DNA of 64,000 nucleotides from Varroa destructor (GCF_002443255.2 NW_019211454.1:65526179-65590178), one strand, 5' to 3'. Numbered from the stretch's first letter, positions 39,340 to 53,440 are shown. Notes: generated by a model from the sequence alone, not told the origin. A program made the numbers and translations.

Positions 39340-41550
39340 TCGTTATAATAGAAGGAGCATTAAACACTTTCGCGTTCGTTTTTGTCAGTTACTCGTAGGG
39401 TATCTGTATGGTGTGATGGATCACGTGAGTAACGAACACATATTGATGAGAGACTCACTGAACAAACGGCAAACGAGAAATAATGTCTATGATTACCTGT
39501 TATACGCATAATGTAGACTGTGATGAAACGAAGAAAACATTTATCCTTCGGATGGCTTTCGTAGCACAATTTCAAAGAAACACTTTTAGCGATCAGTTTG
39601 AGTTTGGTCGATTACGATGCGGTTTCCGATGCGGAGCGTACTTGGAGCTATCACATAACCTGTTGTTACTTTGATGACGCTTTTATCTAATATGTAACTA
39701 ATTAGCATTTTTTAAATTAAAAAAAAAAAACACAGTTAACACTACGACGGGCAGTTGCGTTGAAATGTATGAAAGCTACATGTCATTTTTTAAAATTGTT
39801 CCTTGTTAATATTTACGTTTCCTGCATATCTTGCAAGTTTTACTTTTTTTTGCTCGTTCCAAAATGTCATACAAGCTGTTAAATACCAAAAATTTTTTTA
39901 GCCAGCTCCTATATATAAGTCTATAAACATATGTATAATGTTCATAATTTCCAGTGTACTTATCTTTAACTGGCGTTTCGTCACGTCTAGCTCCGTCTGG
40001 TGTATTTTCGCTTCTTATTCAAGTTTGTCTGTTGTGGATCATGTACGAAGAAGCTGAATATACGTTGGCCTCTCTGTAGTTCTTTAATACATACGAAACA
40101 TCTGTTTAGTTTCGGTTGTTTTTATTCCGCGTGTCATAATTTCCCAACTGTATCAATAATACATCACAAATAGATGTGTTATTTTAGGTAAATTACGTCC
40201 TTGAACGAGGCCTGCTTTCAATGTACCAATGACGATTAGATTGATATCAAATAGTAATTGTTACAAAAACGTCATTCTGGCGTTTCTATCTGGCTCTAGA
40301 TAAAAGCGTTCGTCACTTTTTTTCCATGCAGTTTGATATTTTTTACACTTCCCAGCAATTTCTGCAGATTTTTTTAAATATGTCCTATTTTTTGTCCGTC
40401 CTCTTGTATCTGTGAAAAGTGCAAGCAACGTGACCGCAATTGAGTACAAAATGAAACGAACACACCTCTAGTTCAAGAATTTATTATATATATATCTAAT
40501 ACAACTATATATTCAATACTGCTCGGTGATAGTTCCAACTGCGGGACAAGTGAGGTTCTTCATAAAAATCCAATAATAAACATTACAACGAAGATCTTTG
40601 TTCTCTTTGTAATGATCTTAGTCGTATGAACTAGTAACTAGCTTTACCAACATACTCAACGAGACGGATGTCGGAAGCGATTGAGATATAGAGCAGACTG
40701 CCCAATTGAGTTTCAGCAAAAGAGGGCCAGCTCGATGTAATGAAGTATTTTTCCAGCACTTAGCAAATAATTGTCTAAATAAAAGTCATCCACCAGATAA
40801 AAATATTACAGGGAAAAAAAACTGTCAATTAGGACAGAACCCGACAAATGTTGGCGCGCTCTAACAGGACGCCTCTTCGTTTTGCTATCGCCTGTCTTAG
40901 CAATGATCGTTACAATCATCCGTCATCGAAATATGTCACTAGCTTCGGTCTGCACGTTTTATAGAGTCCAAATCTTCCTATTGTAGTCTTATTTTGGAAT
41001 AGGTTTCTCGTCCTTTCAATAAACGTAAAGCCCAAGCATGTTGCAACTCTATGCAACAGCTGCAGAATTATAACGTACACAGCAGGGTCACACGGAAAGA
41101 GATATACGACGTCGGCGTGACGTCGCCCATCGCACGCTTAAGACGTTCAAAGAGAGACGTTTTGGTTATTTCAAACAAAAACAGATTGTGCCATTTCTAA
41201 GTTGTTGAAAACACTTATTGACCTATTTCTAGGCTTTAATATTTTTTCTCATACGTATCTCTTGCACTTAGAAATCTGCGTTGAGTTAATATACAACCTA
41301 AGGAGAATAATGCAAAAAGAGAAATAGAATAGCAAAGAATTTAGTATATCATTTTTTTAATTACCGGCTACTAAAGTGAACAGAAGAAGACGAAGAAGAA
41401 TTTACCATAGCTGTCTAGCCTCTTTTTTTTACAGATAGACACCATAACATTGAAAACGGAAGATACATCAACTAATGGATATGATACTGTCTATCCGTAC
41501 GTCATTTAGTTAAAGTCCAAGAAGTCCGCCGGAAAGTATAGCCATTGAAG
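39340..41550. other. AT-rich non-coding stretch
   Basis: I see no gene. Short frames (39483-39674 plus, 40261-40449 minus) lack support. Poly(T) and poly(A) runs and AT-rich segments dominate. Confidence 0.6.
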
Positions 41551-41892
41551 CATCCCGTTTGACATCGCCCATTGATGCTGGATATTTGGAGTTGGTAATC
41601 TTCCCAAGTGTTAGCTTGCCCCGCCTTCTAGTTCAACCCAATGGCACACAGCGACAGTTGCACAAGGGGAAGTTAGTTACGCTTTCGGCGGCAGGATCAA
41701 AGATAGAAGCAGAAATTGACGGCCGGCTCTGTCCATTCGGTGTTCCTTTCCATCGTCGTTTCTGCGATATCTCGGATGGACTTCCTCATTCCGTGGACGA
41801 AAGATCTTCTCGGCTCGTTTAGCTGTTGCCAAAGAACGGATGTCACCTCCAATCTGATTGGTTAGCAAGTACCTCAGCAAGCGGGAAACTAC

Positions 41893-42008
41893 CTGGAGAT
41901 TACGGATGAGTCCCACAAGTGACTTAGCAGCGGTCAACATACGATCACATGCTGCCGTCTTCTTCGATAGAACGGCTACGTACAAAGTTACAGCGGCACA
42001 GGCGGTGG
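41893..42008 (-). CDS. possible internal exon, Ala/Leu-rich helical
   Basis: On the minus strand an acceptor after a T-rich tract (CATGTTTTTTTCTGGAAG, ending at 42009) is followed by 116 nt. These read in phase as TACAAVTLYVAVLSKKTAAC, then a segment including MLTAAKSLVGLIRNLQ. The block ends at CAG, followed by GTAGTT at 41892. The translation is strongly helix-like and free of low complexity. The frame stays open downstream to 41677, so a later donor (for example GGAG then GTGACA) is possible. The plus strand also has a frame (41559-41822) downstream of this block. The pattern recalls helical-bundle proteins such as the vinculin/catenin type, but I could not match any. Confidence 0.3.
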
Positions 42009-42009
42009 C

Positions 42010-43603
42010 TTCCAGAAAAAAACATGGATTGTCGTAACGCAGTAAAGGTAAACAAGATGTTCATTGAAAATTGTTTTCCTGTATAATCAGTCAGGCTTTG
42101 ACGTGTAGCTTAGGTACAGAATCGAGGTTCGCATTTCATTGATGGTAAGTTTAGACGGCTCAATCATGTCACATCCAGTAAAAAAGTGGGCTCGAAACCA
42201 AATATATATATTGAAAGATAACTCGTTCAGCATATCTAAGTGTATTCTCTATAAAAGCCATATTTGCCCTTCATCAATCTTCGGAGGCAGGAGAAGTGCC
42301 AAGTCTTACATTCGGTACCCTAAAGATGTGCCTACCTTCGAAGTTACATCCTTACCGGCTGAATCATGTGATCAAAGAACCATAGCGATTAAACAAGATG
42401 GGCTCCTGTTTTGCATTGACGCGCATATGTATAGGTCAAGAAACTAACGAACACGGCCATATAGTATTATGAAATGCTGTTAAGAAAATGTTTATTCTTG
42501 AAACATAAGATAATTTTTCTTGCTTGTCATAATTTCGATGACTTTAAGTGCCAATGAAAACCCAGTCATCTAGAAAAGCATTGTTATGTTTATTAATCGC
42601 TCAAAAAGGACATAATGGACAAAGGTAACCGATGGGAAACAAGCGTTCCCTATTACACTCAACAGAAGTTCAATATCAGATAGATTTTCATTTATCAATT
42701 AATCTACGAATGAGTTTTTATTATAGGAAATCATTTATGCTGTTTTGAAATCTTGCCTGAAACTTTTCAAATATGCCCCACTAGCAAAACATTAACTAGT
42801 AATGCACTGAAAAGAATTAAGTTGTAGGATTCCGCAAATATATTGTGTTGCGATGCAGAATGGCGAACCTTAAGGGGTATGCGCTCATTCGCTATGTTTA
42901 GTACCAGAATAAAGCCAGGGTTTTTCAAAACGACCTACCACAATGAAAAACAGTGTGCAGATTTTTAGAGAAAATCAGCTACTAAACAATATTTCCGCTA
43001 TGCACAAATCACCGCCAAAACATTTTTTCTTCTTGTTGAAATCGACGCTCCATGTTATTGGTAATTTCGATACGCTTTCCGAAAAGAAACGGAGAGGATC
43101 TTGATGGCGTAAACGGGAAAATCTATATTATTTTTAATTAATTGAATTTAAAAAAGGTCGAAAATTTAGAAAAAAAAAAAAGGAATATCTATTTCTAATA
43201 AACAAAGATTGTTGATATAGAAATTAGCAGTCATTTAAAAAAAAAATATCAACCGCCAATAGGGTCGTTTAAATAAACTCCAGCGGTTCGTATTTTGAGA
43301 CTTTTTGAGCCTGACTCTACCTTTTTGAATATGTTAGTTGTTTTGACCAACTGCATCTTTAGGGCTCTATCTTAGCCTGGTATTAGCCTAAAATTCAATT
43401 TTATTTCAAACTTATTTGAACAACACTCCAACAAGATCAAATTCACCAATATCGCTTGATACACGGTCAAGATTAAAAATTATTTGCGGATTAAGGAAGG
43501 AATATTTAGAAATAACTAGTTAGTGGCTTAGATATTGGATGGTAGAAAGCTACAATTGCAGCGAATGGTAGTTAGATTAAATAATCATAATAGAAAATAA
43601 TAA
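42010..43603. other. AT-rich non-coding stretch
   Basis: A strong plus-strand donor-like site (TTGATG then GTAAGT) lies at 42143/42144 with no good exon before it. The frame after it (42139-42447 plus) therefore looks like intron or chance. The stretch 43.13-43.26 kb is rich in poly(A) runs. Confidence 0.5.
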
Positions 43604-43638
43604 TAGAAATGGTAGAAAGAACGTTTCTACCATTTCTA
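43604..43638. repeat. perfect 15-bp hairpin
   Basis: Arms 43604-43618 (TAGAAATGGTAGAAA) and 43624-43638 are exact reverse complements with a 5-nt loop (GAACG). An ATGGTAGAAAG motif is also present about 70 bp upstream in direct orientation, near 43540. On the plus strand the hairpin is followed by an A-run rather than T's, so it is not a typical terminator. Confidence 0.92.
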
Positions 43639-45813
43639 AAAAAAATCAACGCTATTACCCCAACCTTCTAATAAATTTTACCCGTAGCTACCATATAAGT
43701 CACTTCATGCAGATTCTTGTCACTTTTCGTTAGTCACGTTTCTAACAACAAGCTACGCCGTTTGCCATCGAATGTCTGAAACGAGGCATAAATACGTACT
43801 ATATGCCCCAGCGTAGTGCCATGTACGTGGAAACTAGACAGTAGCCATAACACTCGCACCGCTTCGTTTCACGTCGAAATCTATGGCTATACCTACCTAT
43901 AGTATCTGAGATGCTGTAGGCGGTAGGTACTACAGTGCAGAGAGTCGAAAAGGGTCATACGTCCTCTTCGGTGTGACCTCAAGGAATGGGCCTCCCGAGT
44001 TGTTTGAATGGTCTCCTTTTCGGGGGCGGACAGGTCGCGAGGTCCCCTTGACAAGTAGAATACGGTTGTTGACACCTCAATAGAAGCCTACTGTCGAGGT
44101 GGCGAGTTTCACATAAGACTCAACGGGTTGACCCAAATGCCCATTGGGTCCGTGAGAAAGACAGAGAGCACAGGTACGGGCATCAGAAGAAGGTATATAC
44201 GGCCAAGCTAATAGAGAGCTGTAGCCTAACTTTCCGGTAGACTAAGCTTATCTCTCTAAGTAGCGTGGAGGAAGGTACTGCATGATACACATAAAGCGAT
44301 ATCAGGCAATAGCACAATACCGTCACCTAGGCTAATCTTGTGCAATAGGCATGCAAGTGTTGACAGGATTGTTCAGTACTATTAAGAGTGACAAAAAACG
44401 CCCCGAAGCGACGCTCCCTTATCTAAAAGTCGAGCAGCAAGAACGCCTCCTGTATTGAATCATAAGTGTAAACTGGTTGCAAATTGCTTTTACAGAACTT
44501 CGCATATACATCAGTATTATAGAACTTCATTAATTGTCATGTTAATACAATGCAGAGCTACTCTATAACCATATGATAACATCCTGAAGCCCGAATGGAA
44601 CAAAATAAGGAGTATATTTTTAAATCTTCTTTGTGAACAGATTCCGCAACGCCTAAAGCATGATCAGCGAGGTATTCGGCTCTATTTTATTTTATTTTTT
44701 TTCATAAATATATAAATAATATAATAAGAATAATAAATAAAGAAACTAATAATGTAAAGAAATCATTTATTTGTGGCATTTGTCGTTTATCGACTCAGGT
44801 TTCACAAAATCTATCATTACTTCGAATGGCTATGGTAAAATAATCGTGTAGAAACATCCGTACGTCTACTGCGTTCGAAGGCGCAGTGACGGATCCAACA
44901 GCCGCCTCGTCGATTTCGTATCACCAACTTTGCTACAATGACTACAATAATTAGGAACCTGCATCTTCTTGTGCAACGGTGAATGCTTCCAGTAAACAAT
45001 TTTGTACTTTTCTGGGGCCAAATAATGTTTGTAGGGAATTGTAGGCTACAACCCGACCTGCGACCAGGCGGTTACAAACCCAAGACAATCCCTCGACAAA
45101 GCCATTGTTTTGTGCTTCTTTTCATTGTCGTCGATATGGTTCTCACACGATCACAGATTGTCATACAAACTAGTGGGACCCAAGTTCCGAATAAACTCTA
45201 CGCGGCATAACCAGACCGTACGCAATGTTCTTTCGGCAAGCTGTGCAAGCATCTTCTGTTATAGATCAAAAGACACATTCCAGCGTTCTATTATTTTGTT
45301 GTTGCTTATTCAGTGAGAGAAAAAAGTTATACTTCTATTCATCGAAAAGCGAAAGATGGAAGACAAGCTCTAACAATTACGAAGTATATTTGAGACTGCG
45401 TTGCGTGATTCTCTGCTGAAGCGGCAATATATTTCGATGATCGTGCCATTCAATCGAGTAAAATAAAAATGCATCATAAAAGATGATTTAATGAAGCTGC
45501 CTGTGTTCACCTGTGTTGTGACTCTATCAATCTCACTAAAAGTAGCTGAGCTGGACACTACAGGTCTTCTTCATCCAGAAGGCTGGCGTCATATTTACGT
45601 TGCCCTTACTCTTTCGTAGAGCAGACAAAAACATCCTACCCAGTTCGCTTACATAACATTTCACAATTATGGTTCAACAGCAACGATCTAACACTAACGT
45701 TTTTGAACTCAAGGAAAAGGAGTACGAATATCAGACCACCGATGCCTTGTGCGCAGTTAGGTTCCATCGTGAACAACACCCTTTCGTTTATTACTTTTTA
45801 GCACCTTTATTAC
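43639..45813. other. non-coding stretch
   Basis: No gene is supported. Frames around 43893-44075 minus, 44817-44999 minus and 44983-45419 plus overlap or lack signals. The stretch 44.68-44.76 kb is very AT-rich, with TTTTA and AATA units. Confidence 0.55.
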
Positions 45814-45882
45814 ATAATAATAATAATAAATAGTGCTTAGTATCATCGAGAATCACCAGTCGACTTAAACCCTTTCACTATT

Positions 45883-45933
<51 letters not shown>
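45814..45933. repeat. (ATA)n and two (TA)n microsatellites
   Basis: A short ATA run (45814-45829) is followed by TA runs at 45883-45905 and 45907-45933, separated only by an extra T. The cluster lies about 80 bp upstream of the candidate coding block at 46.0 kb. Confidence 0.95.
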
Positions 45934-46047
45934 GGAACTAATCTTCGTCATTAAAAGAGATGTTCATGTGATCTACTCGGATGTTTCCGGCAAGGGCAGA
46001 CAGGCAAGATGAATGCTTAATGATCTCCGAATAGAAATTTCTCTTAG

Positions 46048-46258
46048 GGTAATTGAATTAATACACGAGGCCATTACTCTGGTGCAATCCCAATTTCCGA
46101 ACTTCTTGCAAACACGCTTTATTCGATTCTTCTTGATCCAGATCCTCCTGTTCTCCAAGCAACATCTAATTGATGACCAGCTGATATATTTGCAGAAATC
46201 TATTTATGACCGACTCACCTATCGAATACTACCCACTCTCAACAGGAACCTTCAAAAG
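46048..46258 (+). CDS. probable exon or small ORF, helical, family unknown
   Basis: One plus frame encodes a strongly protein-like, Leu/Ile-rich amphipathic sequence. It includes VIELIHEAITLVQSQFPNF, RFIRFFLIQILLFSKQHLI and a segment ending ILPTLNRNLQK. The chosen exon begins after TTTCTCTTAG (ending 46047) and ends at CAAAAG followed by GTGTAG, in phase 0 (70 full codons). Alternatively an ATG at 46013 (MLNDLRIEIS) opens an intronless 83-residue protein stopping at 46264; an in-frame TGA directly precedes that ATG. Composition suggests a helical-repeat protein. No family is recognised. It may belong with 55212-55582, but the phases require at least one exon between. Confidence 0.35.
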
Positions 46259-46264
46259 GTGTAG

Positions 46265-49200
46265 GCCCTGTGAGGCTCCCTTGTATTCATGCTCTATATA
46301 AGCTTATACTGCACTGATAGTACTTTATTGTGTTATCTACGTTTCCGAAAACGATTTTCTGCCTACGTTTCAGGCAATTCGACCTATATTAATAGTATAA
46401 TTTTTCCGAACGCTAAGTAACTAGACCAAAAACTAGTAATTAACTAATAGTAATATACTATGGTGATTGAGTTAAACATCTCGATGTTACCCATATGCTA
46501 TTATGTAACGGAACAATCAATAACCAAATTTCCTGTCGTCAAATATGCCTCGTATGCGTTCGCGGTCCTTACTGTTCGTCGCCTTCGACGGCAGGAAATA
46601 TCCCACCAGAAGTTTGTCAAGCAAAGGTCGTTTTATATTCAACACTTAACTTTTCACAATAGACAGAACTTGAACGTATATTAATTTCTTTGTGCCTTCG
46701 GCGTACTTAAGAAAACAACACTTAAATATAAGTGTATTGTATAATTTGGATGGGTGGCAATTTTAATCTTCATCTACGATACATTTTTCTGTAAAGGGCC
46801 ACATTTCTGTTTATTCTGTTGAAAATACAAGCCAGGCGAGCCACAGTGTTCCCCCGGGAGTAGGACCTAGTAGGTCTTTTCGAAACATCAAAATGCCACT
46901 ACCTAGATCAAATATTATCTAAGCATCACCCAGGAAACCTATCGAGGCAGCGTATGCCTTGACAATTTTCAAGGGGTTAGCTTAAGAACTGCTATAAAAA
47001 TTCATCTTCGCACAAGCCAGCACGCAAATGAATGGCGTTGGCAAAATAGAAAGCATGTCAAAATAAGATGGATCGGCTAAAATGAATCTCACTCTATGTA
47101 TATTTATATGAAACTTCAGTAATACAGTAGAGCTTTGGGCGATCTGTGATATAATAAACCAATTGCTGGATGTCCTAATACAACTTAACTGTTGCAACCG
47201 ATAGAAACTATTGGCATGCATACATAATAGGTCCTAGCGCTCTGCTGGTAGAATTTATACCTCTCCTAGAAGAGCCTCCGTAGGTTCTCGCGATGTAATA
47301 ATCGTTTTCCCGACTATTCTATGAAGCGTCATCTTAAACTTTCCAGATCGGGGTGAAATGAACCGAAGTGAACTCGATTCATTAACCCTAGTATTTGTTC
47401 GCACGCCCTTTTGTATCATTAGCTACACTATCGTTATATGTATATATAACTGCATGCACGGCTCATGAAACGCTGTAAGGCGTCAATAACTGATCTTCAG
47501 GTGCGTGTGCACATATCTGTAGCATTTCAAAGATGCGTTTTTGTATCAGATTTTACCGATATATATAGTTTTACACTGAAGTGAAGTGGGTATCGCGGCG
47601 CACTTGTCGAGTGCGAACGACGATGGCCAAGGCATTCCATTCCGAAGATTACCTTTTCGTTTCCATCCATGCTGTATGGGCAGACCCATATGAGTTCCTA
47701 CCGTCTCTCACGGTCAGTGCGACGGATAGCATGACGGTGGTTTTAGACTAATCGTTCACAAAGGAAAGGACACCCGACCCAAATGCGCTCCCGCTTACGA
47801 TCTTGTGTACACAACAATACTTATATAACCAATGCAGTTTGAATCAGAGTGAATTATCAATATTTCAAGTGGATAAATCTTGTACATCGGTTGCCTGTAG
47901 ACTTGTCCAGTTTGAATTTTAACGGTATAGGATCGTTGCCTAAAACCTCTTCTCTTCCGTCAGACAAAAATACTTATACGACACAAAGACCAACGTGCTT
48001 CGTTCGGACTTGGATCTTGTAGCCACGCTTTATCACCTAACTGGTTTACTAAAGTGTGCTGATCTCAGTCCGCTCTTAATTGTTTCCCCAGATAGTTTAA
48101 TAATGATTGTCGTTCAGAAAAAATAATGGCTGTACGTTTTGGAGCGATATCGGCTATCCGACACGCTTCTCGTAGTGGTGGCTTTGTCAGCTGAGTAGAA
48201 GTAATCGTCAAAGAATGCTACATACTTCATGGAGCAATAGCTAACCAATGCCTCGACGTTTCGAAGTAACGTAAGTTCGCAAGTTCTCTAAACGACAAAA
48301 TACTATACTCTAAAGCTGAACTGTGTTATACTTTCAGAGTGCATGCAAATAACGTAACTTGTGATAGAATTATCCTTTCTTAAGACTACCATTGGGTGGT
48401 TTCGCTCCCTCTTCGCTTAACTGAGATGATTTTTCTAAACAAACTTGACTTTAAATATTCTCCTATTTATCTTATTATTATGCCAGATTAGTCGATGGTG
48501 TATATATAGTCGTTCTAGGGATATTTTTATATTCAAGTTCCTGAGAAAAAATACGTCCTTTGAATATCTCTAAATGGGGAATTTTGTGATGCTGCAAATG
48601 ATCTGTATTTATTTTCCGTCGTCGCACATCTTCTAAATGCGTTAAAAGTAGCGGTCAAGACAATAATAAATCGTCCGAAGTGCGCCGCGACTTCATTCGA
48701 CAACAAATTGGCGACACTTTAGCAAGTTTCTCCAGCGGTACAGGGAACGTTGCGTTAGTCGAGCTTTCCTTTGCAGCATGTCTTCATTCCTCGGTAAAAA
48801 TCGTTGTCGACTGTATTTGAATATTAATAGTTTGCGTAGTCAGAGGTTATCCATGCTCTTTTAGCTATTTGAAAAGCTGGGTCCACACCCTTATTGGGTA
48901 ATAAGAAAGAAGTACTGCTTGACAAAGTGGGCTGCTGAATCTTCTTTTAATATTACATGTCTCAATTATCATTGGACAAACTCACCATGCCGATTATACT
49001 GTGCTCTATAAGTTCATAGACAAACCACTGCTTTCCTATCTATCGAATGTTGTTGCATTCTATAATATAAAATAAATCGAAAGTGAAACTGTTTTTATGT
49101 AACGAAAATCATTGCCTGACCATAATAATTTTAACGTTTCATTGTTTTAAAAATATCAATCGTTAAGGTGCTTAGGACCCGCGTTTTATTAAGAAATCCT

Positions 49201-52200
49201 TTCGTCTTGCTATTCACCACAAACTAATTTTGGCCTAAAAAGTTCTTCTTTTGCACCTAGAGATAGGACATCTTTGTATGCTCGAGATTAAGGTTTCCTA
49301 ATACTCATGTTATTTTACGCAATTTTTGTTACGGAAACTATCAAACGTCAATGAAGCAACTTACAGTTTAACAAAAACGTATTTTTTCAGAAATGTCACA
49401 TTGCTTGACGCAGGACTGAGCGGATATGGTCTTCATCACCTAAAAACAATGTCACTTTTTTCATGTTTCCAACGGTAGCGTTCACAGCAGTTGCTGATAG
49501 TCGCAACCTTCATTATTTTCGTTCTTGTCTGTCTATTAGTTCGAGTAGTGTGTTCTACATGTGGGGCATACTTTCTAAAGAAAAAATCGATTGGGTCGGT
49601 TACTGGAGTTCGAAATAGGACTCACTTATCTCTCGAAGGGTGAAATTCATCTGTTCAACGAATAGTGGAATTCTGCAGTGGTGTTTGCGGGCACAGTGGG
49701 AGACATATCTGCTACAGAAATTCTCCGACCACGTGGGTAAACGACCTTTAATGTATCGAGTTTACAGAAATACAGATTTGTGCGGTTTATTTAAATGTTG
49801 CATTCGGTAACGGAGTCCCTACAGGTTTTCGTCGCTAGCTATTTAACTACTAACGTTCAACCGTATCGTGTGACCTAAAAACATTGACTTCAGCTTTTTG
49901 TATTTGTTTGCATGTATCAGATAGCAGGCAAACACGAGAATCTTTGAGTATCTCTACCTTAAGTATACTATCGATGAACACAGCTTGACTTTTGCCCGCA
50001 TTTTTTTGCTTCGCGATGATGATAAAGTACTAACATCGACAACAGGAAAACTGGCGGCATTGATAGTTTGCGTTGTCTATCCCGAAGTCAACTGCCTTAG
50101 CCAATAATCTCCGATTGACCTTTGTCTTTATTGCAACCGTCATTCGAGCACAGCTCTCTGTGTACGTACTTTACTAACCAACAGAAAAGGTCAGTCTTAA
50201 GCCGAAGCGGTAGGCATCTGGTGAATGGCTTAGGGCAAAGCTCTCACCTTATGGCCATATAAATATCATTTCAGTAAGGTGGAATTTGCCATCAGCTAAA
50301 ATCATAATCCGCCAAGTCGTCTATGAGTTCTGTTTGATTGAATCTGTTATAAGCAAATGATCATGTTCTTCTCATACACTGGAATTGTCCCTCCAGAGCA
50401 CTATTCGATATATGGTAGACATGCCCTCCGGAACACATTCTACATTAAAAGTATACAATCAGCAATAGTAAAAATGCGACTATACGATGCAGAGGTTTTA
50501 TGTGCACGAAAACGGCTCGTATCCTATAATAGCAAACCAAGTTATCGCTTTTTAGTAATCGAGAGTTAGTTCGACAACTGACCGCTGCTGACTCCCTCTT
50601 AGGAGGCAATCCACTTCGGTGATAGCCACTACTTTGTATTCAAGCTTAAGAAGAGCGAATGAAATGTTCAAATAAATCGCAGCAATTTTACAATGAGGGT
50701 CCTTAATAACAAACTGAACGTGTAGCATCGAAAGCAACAGATGCTTGCAAAGATGGTCATCGCCCATGTTTTTCTTGGCAATTAGCTTCCTCCTGAAAGC
50801 ATAAAAAAATCGGCGTAATTTTAACGAAGTGCAGCTTCAGATGCCAGAAGAAGTGGCGCTTAACCAAATTTGTCACTCATCGGTGGTAACAATCCACCCA
50901 AACGTGAATATCGCGCCACTAAACGTCGAGCTCCTGCCCAAAGAAGCTTCTCACACTCCCCATCTTTGGTTTTAAACATCTTTTTCTAAGGGGTGAATGA
51001 TATAGGTTAGAGTCAGCCTGTCAACGGTGCATCACAGGCTTCGATGTAGAGGATCCTATACAAAGCTAAGATCAGCGAAGGCACAGTACATCCTGAAGAG
51101 GAGGGATGAGATTTTCTCCTACTTTCTTTTCTCGCATAATGCAGCGACGCGGTCCCACACGAATGCAGTTTTCGCCTGTTAATCAAGCCTGCTCAACCAA
51201 TTTCAGTTTCCCTTAACCTAACTGCTGTTAGCCTACCACATGCTAAAAAAAATTCTACGTGATCGTTTTTTTGCTTGTACTTCCTATGATATTCTGAACA
51301 TATCCGCCTCCGAACCTGATGGCAAACAGATATAAAAAAAAAAAGCATACTTGAGCTTTTCACACTATTGTATAGACAGAAAAAAAGGAAACATCTCTCA
51401 ATGCTTGAGATGCTGAAAGGGTCACCTAAGCAATCTGTAGATTCATGTGTAAGCAGATACTCATAATTTTCTAAGTACAAATCTCTCTCCATTTGTTCAG
51501 TCAATCAATTGTTAACTGTAAAGTATTGTGGCCTGCAGCAAAGCGGGGCATGATACTCAAAATTTTCAGTGACGAATGTATGTAAATTGACCTTGTTATG
51601 TGGCTTACTAAACTCAGGTAGATATATCTATATCTACCCAAGCTTATCAGCATATATATGTCCTGTTCCATATTTGATTAACCATTACTGGTAATAACAA
51701 ACTGTGGTGATTTTAAGTTTCAATCTTTTTTTTTTTCAAATCCAATAGCTCAAATCTATATGCTTCATAAAGCAACCGACATGACGTTATAATATTCACA
51801 AATAGGGGTTTATTAACTTAATTAATTATGTCCTACTGCGTATAATTCAAGTAAGTTAACTTCCACAAAAAAATAATTAGGAAATAATTGCTAAGGGTAA
51901 AAGATCTATCAACGTCTTCGCCGAAAACTGCTCTATCGTGCGGCCTAACGAGTTTCATTCATCTTAGCTAGTTCTCAGGAACCTACAAATCTGTATATCA
52001 AATACCGTATTTCAACGCTAAAAACGTTCTACGAACGATCTCATGACGTATCTTCACTACCATGTAACGCTTATTAAAGACTGTATATTTGAGCACCGCG
52101 CTGCATTGCAATTAGCACAGCGTTGTCCGCATTTTGACCAGACGTAGCTGTCTACGCGTTCGTAGAAGCCCGATATGGTACACAGTACGTGATGACAGTT

Positions 52201-53440
52201 ATAGAACGTAAATTGCATGACAATGTGACTGTTTTAGAGATCTAGTTCCTTACGTCTTAATACCTAGCGCTTTAATCCTGAAGAAATTATGGTACATTTC
52301 CACAAAGGTTTGTTGTGACAAGATTCTTCATGAAGGCAGAAATGTGCAGAATGTTAAGGCCGAGTTGGAATTCTTCGGCGAGAAGCGGTCTATTGGCAAA
52401 GAAATATGCGAGCCCATTGCGCGCTGAGTGGTGCGATTCTAACTTGCGTTTCAAAGACGACGCCTTCAGCCGGTTTAGCTATTCGACGTTTCCTGCGGCT
52501 AAATCCTACCTTATTAGGTTGGCGCGGTACCATGCCAATGGAGCGACTTCGTGATCCAGGAGTTGCACAGCAGTTGAGGCAAATAGACGTTGCGATTTGT
52601 CGATAGTACTTTCTGCAGCCCAGCGCCTTTTTACGTCCCTTATTGATGTGCGATGTGAAGCTACGGTCGTTGTGCAGTATAAGCAGGCCTAAAAACGAGA
52701 ACTTATCGACGTATTTCAGGGGGGCACATCAGCTGTGATTAAGGTACCTTGAGCTGCCTACCCTGCCTGCCTGCCCGTATAAACTTCATCGCTTTCGTCT
52801 TCGTTAATTTCATTTTTAGATGGAGCCCCATGACTCCTTCGCATGAATGAGGGTTTGCTGTATCTGGAGTTTGCTATTTTTATAAACAACTAGGGCTTCG
52901 ATTCTCCTGGCGCAAGTCCAGTGTTTTAAGAAAGCAGTGACAACCCTTCGTTAATCGTGACCCTATATTATTGGAATGCGACTGCCGTCACATCGAGTAC
53001 CTTTATAACGACTTTTGCCTTTGCGAGTAATTGTTAATACTGAATCTCTAGTCAAATGTTGCCTTGCGGGACCGCCGACGAATGCTTAACATTTTCTAAA
53101 AGGATCTTACACGCCGTAGTCGTTCCTCTTTAAATATCTATTGTTCTTGGAGAATCGCGCTCACACCTTCCAGGAGCTTACTTAACCTCTTGCAAAAAGT
53201 TCGTGAGAAGCATATGTAACTATCGTATTTATACACCATTTAGGTATAAAGACCGATGCATTATTTTATTTTGTTGCGCCTCACCCAATTGAGGCATATA
53301 AAACGTATCGGTAGTAACGTTGACATTTGAAATCTCTTTAGAATTTCTAGAACCTCGACTTTTCGCACACACAAACGCTATGTACAAGATAACCATGTCC
53401 TGCTTTCTGACGGCTTTAAGGAAAAAATCGGCCGCAGCTG
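46265..53440. other. long stretch with no supported gene
   Basis: Nothing is called in about 7.2 kb. The best remnant is 50.34-50.57 kb plus. There a good acceptor (GAATTGTCCCTCCAG, ending near 50396) precedes an open frame containing HALRNTFYIKSIQSAIVKMR, but no adequate donor follows. Frames at 51193-51504 minus and 52315-52606 plus lack signals. A short inverted repeat (GGTAGATATA/TATATCTACC) lies near 51618-51639. Confidence 0.5.

Noticed and set aside
42139..42447. 102-codon plus frame after GTAAGT
   Set aside because: It begins inside what would be the intron side of a donor and lacks a recognised domain.
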